A DNA stretch of 64,000 bases from M55B154 sp964486725 (GTDB lineage Bacteria; Spirochaetota; UBA4802; UB4802), in the NCBI GenBank assembly GCA_964486725.1, contig CAZAOK010000003.1, forward strand, positions 18,526-82,525. The letters run 5' to 3'. Under the pieces are notes generated by a model. The model was not told the DNA's origin, searched no databases, and saw nothing but the letters and a program-made list of their open reading frames with translations. The translations under genes were made by a program, and so were the position numbers. Positions 17,602 through 27,412 of this stretch are shown piece after piece; the first letter of the stretch is position 1, and each line of letters opens with the position of its first letter.

Positions 17602-19232
17602 TATTGAGCCTCATTATCTTTTGCGCCGGGAGCATTAGTTTTCATTTTAATAGTCATTGCAAAACGAACATTATTTCCTTTTTGTATATTAGTATTTAAA
17701 ACAACAGATTCAAAAATATTAGATTCATTTAATTTATTTTTAAATTGATCAATTTTCGAACCTGAATCGATTATCCCGTCAATACGAATAATATTTTCAT
17801 TGATTACCATGTTATTCAGCTCAAAAGATGACTCTGAAGGAAAATATTGTAAAATGGTTTTCATTGTTTCAAGTACTTTTACATCTGTCTTCAAAAATGA
17901 TTCCAGGTTATCAACTTCCTTCTTCATGTCTTTATATAATCGTGTTGCTTCTTTAACAGGATCACGAATTTCTTTCTGCATATGGAAATATTTTTGAAAA
18001 CGCTTTGTTAATAACTGGCTATAATATTCTTCAGACTGGGAGCGTAAGACAAGAGAAGAAATAATATTTATCAAAATTACTATAAGAGTGAGAATAATAA
18101 AAGATGCGGCAAGATAATACATTTTTCGTGACAATCCCGCAGATGATGTTTCGAATTCATCCTTGAGAAGATTTATCGTTTTCTTTTTTGTATTAAGGTA
18201 ATCGATTAATGTACCAAATGCTACCGGGAACTGTGTTTGAACAACGGATTCACTTATCTCTTTCATAAATGGTTGAGCAACAACAGGTAAATCCATTTCG
18301 TTAGACAGTATTGTTCCAACACCTGTAATTTGTGAACCACCACCTGAAATAAATATTCGGCTAAAGTTTCTTTCACTGTATTCAGCTGTGAAAGCTTTTA
18401 CTGATAACAAAACCTGTTCTACAAGATATGAAATGTTATCATTTATCATCTTGTAAATATTTTTGAACTTTGACTTTGAAACACCAAGAGACTCATGTAC
18501 ATCCCTGTGAATATTATTTTCATATGATGTAAGGTCTATCGGGTTATTTTCAAATATTTGTTTAATTTCAACTAAATCAAGTTTCATGTGATCTGCAATA
18601 TCCTGGTAAATATCTCTCACGCCAAAAGAGATATTTCTGGAAAACAAAAGCGAATCAGATTCAGCAATGGTTATCAGTGACTTTGTATGCCCAATATCAA
18701 GTTGTATAATAGATTCATGCTGTATAGTATTGAAATACTTATAACATTCGAAAAGCGAATTTGGTTCAATACTCATTTTAACCGGATGTAAATTGTGTCT
18801 GGATAATGATTCCAGCAATGTTCTTACAGAATCTTTCCTGGCTGCGGCAAAAAGAATTATTGCGTCATCTTCTGACAGGGCAGGTATCAACTGAAAATCA
18901 ATTACCATATCCTCTAATGGAAACGGCATCAAGTCTTCGACCTCAAAAGGTAAAACCTCGGATATTTGATCATGATTTTTAAATGGAAAAGAAATATTTC
19001 TTGTAATCAGCTTGTCTGTGGGAAATACAGTAACAACTGTATATCCTTTAAGTTCGTTTTCATTCAGTATTGTCTCAAGTGCCCTGTCAATTTCATCCTG
19101 CTTGTTTTCCGCGTTCAGGTCAATTTCTTCAATAGCATAGGAAGTAACCTGAAAATCACGTAATCCAGTTCGAGCTGTCAACATCTTCACTGATGAAGTT
19201 CCTATGTCAAAAACAGCTATATTTTCAAACAA
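17601..19232 (-). CDS. gspL: type II secretion system protein GspL (PilM-like actin fold plus transmembrane/periplasmic part)
   Basis: The cytoplasmic actin-like domain starts IAVFDIGTSSVKML and continues to about residue 350 (IFISGGGSQITGVG). A transmembrane helix (about 375-400) and a PilN-like periplasmic domain follow. It links the GspE ATPase to GspM. Start: a TTG at 19232 has a perfect GGAGG 6 nt upstream, giving 543 residues. The upstream GTG at 19265 would put that ribosome site inside the gene and overlap gspK. The N-terminal domain resembles PilM of type IV pili more than Vibrio-type GspL, a mixed character seen in several non-proteobacterial T2SSs. Confidence 0.85.
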   Translation of the reverse strand: MFENIAVFDIGTSSVKMLTARTGLRDFQVTSYAIEEIDLNAENKQDEIDRALETILNENELKGYTVVTVFPTDKLITRNISFPFKNHDQISEVLPFEVEDLMPFPLEDMVIDFQLIPALSEDDAIILFAAARKDSVRTLLESLSRHNLHPVKMSIEPNSLFECYKYFNTIQHESIIQLDIGHTKSLITIAESDSLLFSRNISFGVRDIYQDIADHMKLDLVEIKQIFENNPIDLTSYENNIHRDVHESLGVSKSKFKNIYKMINDNISYLVEQVLLSVKAFTAEYSERNFSRIFISGGGSQITGVGTILSNEMDLPVVAQPFMKEISESVVQTQFPVAFGTLIDYLNTKKKTINLLKDEFETSSAGLSRKMYYLAASFIILTLIVILINIISSLVLRSQSEEYYSQLLTKRFQKYFHMQKEIRDPVKEATRLYKDMKKEVDNLESFLKTDVKVLETMKTILQYFPSESSFELNNMVINENIIRIDGIIDSGSKIDQFKNKLNESNIFESVVLNTNIQKGNNVRFAMTIKMKTNAPGAKDNEAQ

Positions 19233-19254
19233 TATATTCCTCCACTGTGAGTCA

Positions 19255-20466
19255 TTATTCTTCACTCCAGTATAGTAACTTCTTTCTATCCCGATTATAA
19301 TATGTTATTATTGTTACAGTTGTTTTCCCGACTCGTACAGTTGAAGATATTTTGAATATATAAGACTTGATTGTCAGTATATTTTTACGGACATTCTCAT
19401 CTTCAATAAGGTCACTTATCTCTTCAACAGATTTAAAAGGTTGCGTATGACGTCTGCGAATAATTTCTGTTACAATATCATCAGTCATATTTTCTGTCAA
19501 CGCAGATAATACCCTGTATGACGCCGTATTAATGTTAATTTTATTAATATCACTTAAATAATCCTGTCTGTCTCCATAAACCCTGAAGTAGTTATGCAAT
19601 GCCCTGTCTTTTTCTTTACCAATTGGTATTTCTTCAACTGGCCTTTCCTGTAATGAAATACCATCGCTTATTGACGAACCTGTAGAAATTTGCGGTAATC
19701 CTTTATTGTTATCAACAAGATTTTCTTCAATTCCCGTATTACCGCCGCTAAATCCATAAAATATAGCAGGAGTAATACCTTTAATCATGAGCATTTCGTT
19801 AATACTGTCCATTGCCGCATTTTTTGACTTATATGAAACAGGAAGCGTGTTATAATAATTAGACTCAGCTCCATATGGATATGGAGCATCATCAATATCT
19901 ACCCAGTCGATAATAGTATCAGCGAGATCAACCGGAAGCCCCATGTTCAAAAAGAAAGTCTGCGTAATCGCGTAATATGGGGTTTGATCTACCACCTCGT
20001 TTGCAAGTACACTAAGATTAATTTTTGAATTTTCATCTGATATCGTTAACTTGAGTGTACCATTCTCAAAGGGTAATTCCGGATAATCAATAGCCCACAC
20101 GTCCCTGTATGAATCTATACCTGAATCCGTTGGTGCCATTCCCAGGAAACCTGAAGAAAGCCCTTTCTTGTCAGCATCCAGGATAAATTTTCCAAGATTA
20201 ACTCCTGCTTTTGCAAGAGTATATGCCTGTTGTTGCTCCTTGAATTTCTGTAAATACCGTGTGTTTACCTGTGCCATAATGAGAAATTCACTGGAAACTG
20301 ATATAAGTACCGCGATAACTATTAACACTATAACCAGCACATACCCATTATTACTTGTATATTTATAAAAAATTCCATTCCTGAGAATCAACGATTTTCT
20401 TTTATTCTGAATATCCCTGAATCTCTGTGTGGATTTTTTTATCCATTGTACTGCTGTTATTTTCAT
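19255..20466 (-). CDS. gspK: type II secretion minor pseudopilin GspK
   Basis: The 403-residue protein has a pseudopilin N-terminal helix after the leader (NNGYVLVIVLIVIAVLISVS, with FxxxE replaced by a plainer hydrophobic start), then the large GspK globular domain with the helix-hairpin-helix-like segment ININTASYRVLSAL and TEIIRRRHTQPFKSVEEI. GspK caps the pseudopilus tip together with GspI and GspJ. The leader is long (about 41 residues before the Gly-Tyr cleavage site), so the true start may lie further in. Confidence 0.87.
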   Translation of the reverse strand: MKITAVQWIKKSTQRFRDIQNKRKSLILRNGIFYKYTSNNGYVLVIVLIVIAVLISVSSEFLIMAQVNTRYLQKFKEQQQAYTLAKAGVNLGKFILDADKKGLSSGFLGMAPTDSGIDSYRDVWAIDYPELPFENGTLKLTISDENSKINLSVLANEVVDQTPYYAITQTFFLNMGLPVDLADTIIDWVDIDDAPYPYGAESNYYNTLPVSYKSKNAAMDSINEMLMIKGITPAIFYGFSGGNTGIEENLVDNNKGLPQISTGSSISDGISLQERPVEEIPIGKEKDRALHNYFRVYGDRQDYLSDINKININTASYRVLSALTENMTDDIVTEIIRRRHTQPFKSVEEISDLIEDENVRKNILTIKSYIFKISSTVRVGKTTVTIITYYNRDRKKLLYWSEE

Positions 20467-20479
20467 TGGCTATCTTGTA

Positions 20480-21175
20480 TTACCTGCCCATGTTGATATA
20501 CGATATAAAAACAAATTCTTCATCATTGCCACGGTAATTTCTGACTTTCAATGTTGTTTGCACGGCGGATGGGAATTTTCTGTATTTCCTGGAATCCCAT
20601 TTATCTGTCCACCTGTTTCTTATTCTGAATTCAAACTTTGCATCTACTATATTTTCAAGAATTATGCTTTCATCACCTCCTGATTGCGGTTCATCATCAT
20701 AGTGAATTTGTTCTCTTCTTACCAGGTTGTAGAGGTAATTCCCTTTGTCATCCGGTATATCCTGTCTTTTTAGAAAATATCCGATTTCTTTTATATCACT
20801 CACTGGATTGGACTGGTTAAGCTTTCCACGAACAGATATTTCATTATGGTCAACACATACAAAATCAATTCTTCCATTATTAATTCCACTGTAATCATTT
20901 TCCCCAACAAATGTTAGATCTTTATTATAACGATCATAATAGGCTGAAGAAATATCTTCATCTATACGATTTACAGCAATGTTGACATGTTCATAAAAAT
21001 CAGCAATTCCGGTCAATTCATTGATTGAAAGCATAATCGACCTGTGGGCAGTATAAACAAGCAGCAAAATAAGTGATGACACAGCTGTTGCAACAAGTAT
21101 TTCGAGTAATGAAAACCCATCATGTGATTTTATTAAATTACATTTTCTTTTTTTATAATTATGCATCGAGGTCAT
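20480..21175 (-). CDS. gspJ: type II secretion minor pseudopilin GspJ
   Basis: The 231-residue protein has a type IV prepilin signal: a basic leader, then DG followed by FSLLEILVATAVSSLILLLV, which contains the Glu at mature position 5. The rest is a beta-rich globular domain ending in QTTLKVRNYRG. It is a minor pseudopilin of the tip complex. The gene is 3 bases after gspI and 13 before gspK. Confidence 0.87.
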   Translation of the reverse strand: MTSMHNYKKRKCNLIKSHDGFSLLEILVATAVSSLILLLVYTAHRSIMLSINELTGIADFYEHVNIAVNRIDEDISSAYYDRYNKDLTFVGENDYSGINNGRIDFVCVDHNEISVRGKLNQSNPVSDIKEIGYFLKRQDIPDDKGNYLYNLVRREQIHYDDEPQSGGDESIILENIVDAKFEFRIRNRWTDKWDSRKYRKFPSAVQTTLKVRNYRGNDEEFVFISYINMGR

Positions 21176-21178
21176 TTA

Positions 21179-21562
21179 TTATTTAGCGTATATATAAGAA
21201 ATCGTATATGATTTCTCATTATTCCTGTCCTGCCAGTATATGGTTATGTCAACTTTTTTCGCGTCAACAGGGCCAAACATCTGATGTTCATATCGTGTTA
21301 TATTTCTGCTATATGAAAGCCCTGGATATTCTTTGATCGATTCTTTTTTAATATCAGGACCTCTCATGTCTTCCAGCAAAAACTCGTTTAGTTTACTTTT
21401 TCCCGCAAGCATGGCCCTGGTAAGATTCTGATTTGCCGCGATGGCTACAACACCTGACGAGACCCCTGTCATGATACCCAGCAACGCGATAGACAAAATG
21501 GTAATGGCAACCAGTATTTCTATCAGGGCAAATCCTTTTAATCTTTTAGAAATTTTCAGCAT
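21179..21562 (-). CDS. gspI: type II secretion minor pseudopilin GspI
   Basis: Prepilin signal KGFALIEILVAITILSIALLG with Glu at +5. The chosen ATG at 21562 gives a 10-residue leader (MLKISKRLKG), typical for prepilins, and 127 residues in total. An upstream TTG at 21610 would overlap gspH by 65 bases and give an overlong leader. The globular part has MLAGKSKLNEFL, as in GspI. It is part of the GspI-J-K tip complex. Confidence 0.85.
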   Translation of the reverse strand: MLKISKRLKGFALIEILVAITILSIALLGIMTGVSSGVVAIAANQNLTRAMLAGKSKLNEFLLEDMRGPDIKKESIKEYPGLSYSRNITRYEHQMFGPVDAKKVDITIYWQDRNNEKSYTISYIYAK

Positions 21563-22136
21563 ACACAGCAAAGCCTCTCTGTATGACAGGTTCTTTCTGA
21601 AATTTATCAATACGTATTGACCATTCGTCCACGTTGTTCACAAGTATATGAATAATAAGATTATCCGAATATCCCTGGGGATAGAATGGAATAATTACAT
21701 TACCTGAACTCATGGATGTCCCGTCTGAAAATAATACTTTTTTCAGAATAAATGTATCATTGAATAATTGTCTTGAAAGAAGCTTGTTAGTTGAATCAAC
21801 AAAACTGTTGTTTTCATCAAGATTCGCAACACTGATTCCATTTGTTCTTTGCAGAACATCCTGTGTATCGTCATCAGTAAAATCAAGATCCTGTTCGTGC
21901 AGGTGTATTATTAAAAAGTTAAGATTATCATTCAAAATGGAATCATCAAATGTCTTTGCTATCATTGTAGTTGTCGTAATAAAATTAGTTCTTGAAGAGC
22001 TTAGATAATGCGATACCCGGGGAACAACCAGTAGTGACATTATTGATAGAATCGTGAGAACAATGATGATTTCAAGAAGTGAGAAACCATCATTGTTTCT
22101 TGACATATTCCTGAAAGGAATGGTAATGCGTGTCAT
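21546..22136 (-). CDS. gspH: type II secretion pseudopilin GspH
   Basis: Prepilin signal NNDGFSLLEIIIVLTILSIMSLLVVPRV, then a beta-rich domain (total about 196 residues). GspH is a minor pseudopilin linking the tip to the GspG fibre. The assignment rests on the gspG-H-I-J-K order, since the globular part is poorly conserved. The start is uncertain: ATG at 22136 is used, and ATG at 22106 would give a shorter leader. Confidence 0.78.
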   Translation of the reverse strand: MTRITIPFRNMSRNNDGFSLLEIIIVLTILSIMSLLVVPRVSHYLSSSRTNFITTTTMIAKTFDDSILNDNLNFLIIHLHEQDLDFTDDDTQDVLQRTNGISVANLDENNSFVDSTNKLLSRQLFNDTFILKKVLFSDGTSMSSGNVIIPFYPQGYSDNLIIHILVNNVDEWSIRIDKFQKEPVIQRGFAVYAENF

Positions 22137-22148
22137 CGACAATAACCA

Positions 22149-22631
22149 TTACTCCCAGCTCTTGATATCCGCGTCAACCCCGTCTCCACCTTCTTTTCCA
22201 TCCGCACCATAACTTAGTATTTCATAATCATTCCCATGTTCACCTGGTGATTGATACACAAATGGATTACCCCATGGATCGTTTGGTATCTGGTTTTTCT
22301 TAAGATACCCTCCCGGGTTATAGTTATTAGGTGTGGGGTCTGTGGAAGGTTTCTCAATAAGAGCCTCCAGTCCCTGCTGCGTGGTTGGATACCGTCCATT
22401 ATCAAGATAATACCTGTCAAGCGCAAGTCCAAATGATGAAATCTGTTGTTTGGCAGCCTCAACACGGGCTTTCTGTGGGATATCCATAAATCGGGGGACA
22501 ACAACCACCGATAATATTGCAATAATGGTAATGACAATAAGCAGCTCAAGAAGAGAGAATCCCTTCAATCCACCGCCTCTGCTTACGATAAATTTATACA
22601 TATTCTTCAGAAGGTTAAATAGATGTTTCAT
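22149..22631 (-). CDS. gspG: type II secretion major pseudopilin GspG
   Basis: Major pseudopilin of about 160 residues. Prepilin site KGFSLLELLIVITIIAILSV (Glu +5), then the conserved GspG body: ALDRYYLDNGRYPTTQQGLEAL and IPNDPWGNPFVYQSPGEHG, with the acidic calcium-site region near GADGKEGGDGVDADI. The ATG at 22631 is chosen because GAGGAG lies 6 nt upstream. A prepilin peptidase (GspO/PilD) needed for processing is not in this window. Confidence 0.94.
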   Translation of the reverse strand: MKHLFNLLKNMYKFIVSRGGGLKGFSLLELLIVITIIAILSVVVVPRFMDIPQKARVEAAKQQISSFGLALDRYYLDNGRYPTTQQGLEALIEKPSTDPTPNNYNPGGYLKKNQIPNDPWGNPFVYQSPGEHGNDYEILSYGADGKEGGDGVDADIKSWE

Positions 22632-22653
22632 GTTACACTCCTCTTTGCAATTA

Positions 22654-23901
22654 TTACTGCACAATTAAGTTCATTTCAAATATTGGAAGTAGTACGGATA
22701 TAACAATAATACCAATTACCACGCCCATAAATACGATAATTATTGGCTCGATAAGACTTGTCAAACTGGTAATCGTAAGATCCAATTCTGTTTCATATAC
22801 ATTACCGATATTAATCAGCATTGAATCAAGGTTATCACTGGCTTCGCCAGCTGAAATCATACCAATAACGAGTTGTGGTAGAAAGGACTGCCGCGAAAGG
22901 GCATTAGCCACGGAGGAACCTTCACGTATTTTTGCTGACGCGTCAGCAATTTTTTTTTCGATTATTGCATTTCCGATTATTTTCTGCACAATTTCAAACG
23001 ATTTAATAATATCAACTCGATTATTTAACAATATTCCAAGATTTTGAGTAAAACGGAGAACAATGAGCTTATTATACATTGATTTAAATCCAGGTATTTT
23101 CATCTTTAGCTCGTCAATTTTTTCTCTTCCTTCGGGTGTCTGCTTATACTTTATGAAATAATATATTGCTACAGCAAGAAGTATAAAAAACACGTACCAG
23201 AATGATGACATAGCACTGCTGATACCCATTACGATACGGGTTGGCAGCGGTAACTCTCTTCCAAGCTCAGTGAACATTCTGCTGAGAGAGGGGATTATAT
23301 TTACCATGAGAAAAAATATTACACCCATCGCGAAAAATATCATAAATCCCGGATACCATAAGGCTGCCTGTATTTTGCCTCTTAAAATATTTTTTTTCTC
23401 TTCGAGGTCTGCCAACCGTCCGATAACCTCATCAAGCGAGCCAAGATTTTCACCAACCCTTACCATGTTTATATACATATCTGAAAAAACATTCCGATGC
23501 CGTTCAAGAGCCTGTGACATGGATGACCCCTCTTCAAGTTTCTCACGCACATCAATAATAATTCTTTTAAATGTCTGGTTTTCAATCTGCTGTATTATAT
23601 CAGCAATTGAAACAAGCAGGGGCATACCGGCTTTTAACAGTGTTGCCAGTTGCCTTGAAAACGTTCCAATCTCACGGGTACTCAACTTGAGGCTGAAATA
23701 TTTTGTTATTTCCCAGTAAAGCCTGGAAAAAACATTACTGCTTTTTGTTTCAGCATTCTTAGCGATATCATGTTTTCGTATAGAAACAACATAAAGACCC
23801 TGGCTTTTAATTTTAGCCCTTGCTGCCTGTTCTGACGGAGCATCTACATAATTGCTCTGTGAATCTCCATTTCTGTTTAATGCCTGGTATTCAAAAATCA
23901 T
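22654..23901 (-). CDS. gspF: type II secretion inner-membrane platform protein GspF
   Basis: The 415-residue polytopic protein of the GspF/PilC family has two homologous halves (about 70-190 and 275-400), each ending in transmembrane helices. Typical motifs are FSRQLATLLKAGMPLL, a VGENLGSLDEVI block, and later MISAGEASDNLDSML followed by TSLIEPIIIVFMGVVIG. It forms the core of the assembly platform above the GspE ATPase. Confidence 0.94.
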   Translation of the reverse strand: MIFEYQALNRNGDSQSNYVDAPSEQAARAKIKSQGLYVVSIRKHDIAKNAETKSSNVFSRLYWEITKYFSLKLSTREIGTFSRQLATLLKAGMPLLVSIADIIQQIENQTFKRIIIDVREKLEEGSSMSQALERHRNVFSDMYINMVRVGENLGSLDEVIGRLADLEEKKNILRGKIQAALWYPGFMIFFAMGVIFFLMVNIIPSLSRMFTELGRELPLPTRIVMGISSAMSSFWYVFFILLAVAIYYFIKYKQTPEGREKIDELKMKIPGFKSMYNKLIVLRFTQNLGILLNNRVDIIKSFEIVQKIIGNAIIEKKIADASAKIREGSSVANALSRQSFLPQLVIGMISAGEASDNLDSMLINIGNVYETELDLTITSLTSLIEPIIIVFMGVVIGIIVISVLLPIFEMNLIVQ

Positions 23902-23904
23902 TGA

Positions 23905-25608
23905 TTAACTAACTCTCAGAACTTCTTCAACTGTTGTCACACCCTGTATGGCCTTCTGTAATCCATCTTGCTGCAGGGTTGTCATTCCGTTTGACACTGC
24001 TTTTTCCTTGATCTCAATTGAATCAGCATGGGCCATAATCATCTTTCGAATATCATTACTGATGGGTAACAGTTCATATATGCCTACCCGGCCAAGATAC
24101 CCGGTATTAAGACATTTTTCACATCCTTTTCCCCTGTAAAGCTTACCGTTCTTCAGTTGTGATGGTTTTATTTCGATTTCAGAGAGCATCCTTGCGGCAG
24201 GTTTAAATGTTTCAACGCAATGGGGACAGATTTTTCTAACAAGTCTCTGGGCAAGAAAAGCGTTCACTGATGATGCAATAAGAAAAGGTTCAACACCCAT
24301 GTCGATTAGCCGGGTGACCCCGCTTGCCGCGTCATTTGTATGGATGGTTGATAATACCCTGTGACCGGTCAATGCTGCCTGAACCGCGATTTCAGCGGTT
24401 TCCAGATCTCGTATCTCACCAACCATTATAATGTCCGGGTCTTGCCGTAATATTGAACGCAGCCCGTTTGCAAAAGTAAGATCGATTTTAGGTTTAACCT
24501 GCATCTGGCTGATGCCGTGAAGCTGGTATTCAATCGGGTCTTCAACAGTGAGAATATTAACATCTGTGGTATTAAGTCTTTGCAATACACTGTAAAGTGT
24601 GGTTGTTTTACCACTACCAGTTGGCCCCGTTGCAAGAATTATACCATGTGTTTTACTTATTATTGAATTGAATGTTACAAGATCCTTTTTTGAGAAACCC
24701 AGTGAATCAAGATCGAATTCCATATCCGATTTGTTCAATATTCTCAAAACGATACGTTCTCCAAAAAAAGTGGGAAATACTGATACCCGTATATCAATAT
24801 CCTTACCACCAACTTTCAGTTGTATCCTTCCATCCTGGGGCAACCTGTTTTCAGCAATATTAAGGTTAGCCATGATCTTTATTCGAGAGATCACGGCACC
24901 CTGGAATTTTTTTGGAGGAGAATACATATTGTATAAAATTCCATCTACGCGAAACCTGACAACCATGTCTTTTTCGTATGGCTCAATATGTATGTCACTG
25001 GCACGATCATTTATTGCCTGTTTGATCATCATATTTACGAGACGAATTATTGGTGCCTCGTTTGCCATATCAAGAATATCTTCAGTTTCTGAAACAGGGG
25101 AGGAAAGTATCTCGAACTCTGATTCTTCCAGATTTTCTATCACATTGTCAGTACTGTCTTCTTTAAATACGTCAAAATAATTATTAATTATCCTTTGTAC
25201 TTCTGTACTGGTGGTAAGAACAGGAACAAACTGGTAATCGGGAAACATGATCTTCAAATCATCAAAAGGGTAGATATTCAGTACATCTGTTATCGCGATA
25301 AATATTTTGTTTTTTTCTAATTGAAATGGAACTATATTATTCTTTTTCAGAAACTGTGGTGGTATGGAAACGAAAAGTTCTTCCGGATCTGCAAAATCGA
25401 TATGCGCACGATACTCAATGTCATATTGCAATGACAGGGCTTGAAGTATCTCCTCTTCAGTAGCCAGTCCTTTCTTCATCAGCAACTGCCCCAGGCGCAG
25501 TTGCGTGTTCTCCTGTGCCAGGAGAACCTCCTGGAGTTCCTCCTGTGTAATTACCTTCTTATCCACAAGGATTTTTCCCAGGAATTTTGTTTTTCCAGTC
25601 GTAAGCAT
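23905..25608 (-). CDS. gspE: type II secretion ATPase GspE
   Basis: The 567-residue hexameric ATPase drives pseudopilus assembly. Order: N-terminal T2SSE_N domain (about 1-150), then the RecA-like core with RASDIHIEP, Walker A GPTGSGKTTTLYS (328-336), Asp box VEDPIEY, Walker B DPDIIMVGEIRD and His box STIHTNDAAS. A zinc-finger insertion (CPHC...CEKC) is characteristic of GspE/PilB. The start follows gspD by 4 bases. Confidence 0.95.
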   Translation of the reverse strand: MLTTGKTKFLGKILVDKKVITQEELQEVLLAQENTQLRLGQLLMKKGLATEEEILQALSLQYDIEYRAHIDFADPEELFVSIPPQFLKKNNIVPFQLEKNKIFIAITDVLNIYPFDDLKIMFPDYQFVPVLTTSTEVQRIINNYFDVFKEDSTDNVIENLEESEFEILSSPVSETEDILDMANEAPIIRLVNMMIKQAINDRASDIHIEPYEKDMVVRFRVDGILYNMYSPPKKFQGAVISRIKIMANLNIAENRLPQDGRIQLKVGGKDIDIRVSVFPTFFGERIVLRILNKSDMEFDLDSLGFSKKDLVTFNSIISKTHGIILATGPTGSGKTTTLYSVLQRLNTTDVNILTVEDPIEYQLHGISQMQVKPKIDLTFANGLRSILRQDPDIIMVGEIRDLETAEIAVQAALTGHRVLSTIHTNDAASGVTRLIDMGVEPFLIASSVNAFLAQRLVRKICPHCVETFKPAARMLSEIEIKPSQLKNGKLYRGKGCEKCLNTGYLGRVGIYELLPISNDIRKMIMAHADSIEIKEKAVSNGMTTLQQDGLQKAIQGVTTVEEVLRVS

Positions 25609-25612
25609 AATG

Positions 25613-27391
25613 CTATCTGTTCATCTTCAATCTTCTTTGTTCTTCACGCTTCTGTTCAGTAAGGGCGTCCATCCTGTCCTGTTTCGTCACTATATGCGGT
25701 GTAATAAAAACAAGCAGGTTAGTTTTCTTATACTCTACTGTCTTTCGTTTAAAAAACCAGCCCAGAAGGGGAATATCACCAAGAATTGGTACCTTCGTTT
25801 CCTGTTCTGTCTTGTTATTGGTGATAAGACCACCTACAACTATGGTTTTACCATCAGCCACGGTAATCTTGGTCTTAATATCTCTCTTGCCAAGCTTTGG
25901 AGGAATAACAGATCCTGAATCAAGAACGGTAGTCTGACCCAATACAGAATTAACCTCCTGGTAAAGATCCAGTGTTATATTATTGCTGCTGGTTATATGT
26001 GGGGTAAGTTTTAATTTTACCCCAACTGATTTATATTCATACGTAAAAAATTGTGTTCCGGTATCGGTAATACGGTTATTTGAAGGTATTGGAATCTCTT
26101 CTCCCACGTTTAACTCGGCTTCCTGATTGTCTATGGTTAGAATCTGTGGTGTTGATAAAATATTATACTGTTTGTCACTTGCCGAAGCATTCAAGAGCAT
26201 ATATCCCAGTACAGCCTTGTCGCTCAGGTATCCCAGCTGAAATCCGGAAGAAAGGGGCAGGGCAAGTGTTTTACTGCCAAGTGAATCCGGCGTGGAGTAA
26301 TCAGGTGGTGAACCCTGAATTGAGGAACCTCCATACAGGTGATCACCCTGCTGGTCTCCAAGCATCCAGTCTATTCCAAATCCCCAACCGCTGTCCGCGG
26401 ACACTTCAACGATGAGGGCTTCTATAAGTACCTGCTCCCTGACAATATCAAGTTCATCAATTATTCTTTTTATAGCCGCGAATTCCTCTGGTTTTGCGGT
26501 AATTATCAGTGAATTCGTTTCCTTGTTAGCAATTATTGAAAGTTTCTGCTGGTCAGCCGGCGAACGGGTAGGTTGTGTCTTTGTTACCCGTTGGGCCTTT
26601 CTTGATTGCGGAGTTTCTTTTGTCTGTGGTTCTGTATTAATTCTGGCATACTGGGAAAACGGTATTCTTGACAGCACATTGGACAGATCTTCGGCGCCGG
26701 CATTTTCCAGGTGCACTACGTGAATGTCACCACGGGGCACTTTCCGTCCTTCTACTTCTTCTTCAAGTTGTTTATCAAGGGCATTGGCAATCTTAAGCAA
26801 ACCGTTGATTTCAGAGGAAGTACCGCTGAAAATTATCATGTTAAGATCCCGATATACCACCACGTCTGTAAATTTTGATTTCAGCGAACGCAGCACATTA
26901 GTTATCTGTTGCGCGTCTGCGTTTTTTATTTCAAGCAGATAAGTTATGGTTTTATCTTCTGCCCCGGAAAGCTGCTTTTTTTCACCGTCAATTATTACCT
27001 CCACATTCTTTTTGATGGCTTCCTGAATTGGAATAACCTTAATAAGATTACCGGTTTCCACCACGGAGAGACCCTTCACCTCAAGAATGGATTTCATAAT
27101 TTCATACGCCTTTGAGACAGGTATCTTCTTTGCCGAACTTATTGTGATTTTACCGCGAACCCTGTCATCTACAATAATGTTCTTATCAATAAGCTGGCTC
27201 ATAATGTTCAGAAATTCGGATATCTCAACATCCTTAAAGTTAAGGGTGAAATATTTTTGTTTTGATTTGGCCAATACACTTCCGTTTCCGGAGCCAGAAG
27301 AGGCCATATAAAAATCTGTTATTGCCATAGTGCTGCATAATACCGTAGCAATTATTAATGAAAAAATACGTTTGCGATATGGCCGTTTCAT
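25613..27391 (-). CDS. gspD: type II secretion outer-membrane secretin GspD
   Basis: Secretin of about 592 residues with a signal peptide. Periplasmic N0 domain (YFTLNFKDVEISEFLNIMSQ), N1-N3 domains, a proline/threonine-rich linker, and the C-terminal secretin channel with VSADSGWGFGIDW, DNQEAELNVGEEIPI and the signature VVGGLITNNKTEQETKVPILGDIP. It forms the OM pore. The ATG at 27391 is preferred, with AGGA 9 nt upstream. Confidence 0.94.
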   Translation of the reverse strand: MKRPYRKRIFSLIIATVLCSTMAITDFYMASSGSGNGSVLAKSKQKYFTLNFKDVEISEFLNIMSQLIDKNIIVDDRVRGKITISSAKKIPVSKAYEIMKSILEVKGLSVVETGNLIKVIPIQEAIKKNVEVIIDGEKKQLSGAEDKTITYLLEIKNADAQQITNVLRSLKSKFTDVVVYRDLNMIIFSGTSSEINGLLKIANALDKQLEEEVEGRKVPRGDIHVVHLENAGAEDLSNVLSRIPFSQYARINTEPQTKETPQSRKAQRVTKTQPTRSPADQQKLSIIANKETNSLIITAKPEEFAAIKRIIDELDIVREQVLIEALIVEVSADSGWGFGIDWMLGDQQGDHLYGGSSIQGSPPDYSTPDSLGSKTLALPLSSGFQLGYLSDKAVLGYMLLNASASDKQYNILSTPQILTIDNQEAELNVGEEIPIPSNNRITDTGTQFFTYEYKSVGVKLKLTPHITSSNNITLDLYQEVNSVLGQTTVLDSGSVIPPKLGKRDIKTKITVADGKTIVVGGLITNNKTEQETKVPILGDIPLLGWFFKRKTVEYKKTNLLVFITPHIVTKQDRMDALTEQKREEQRRLKMNR

Positions 27392-27412
27392 ACACATTTT
27401 CCTGGAATTAGT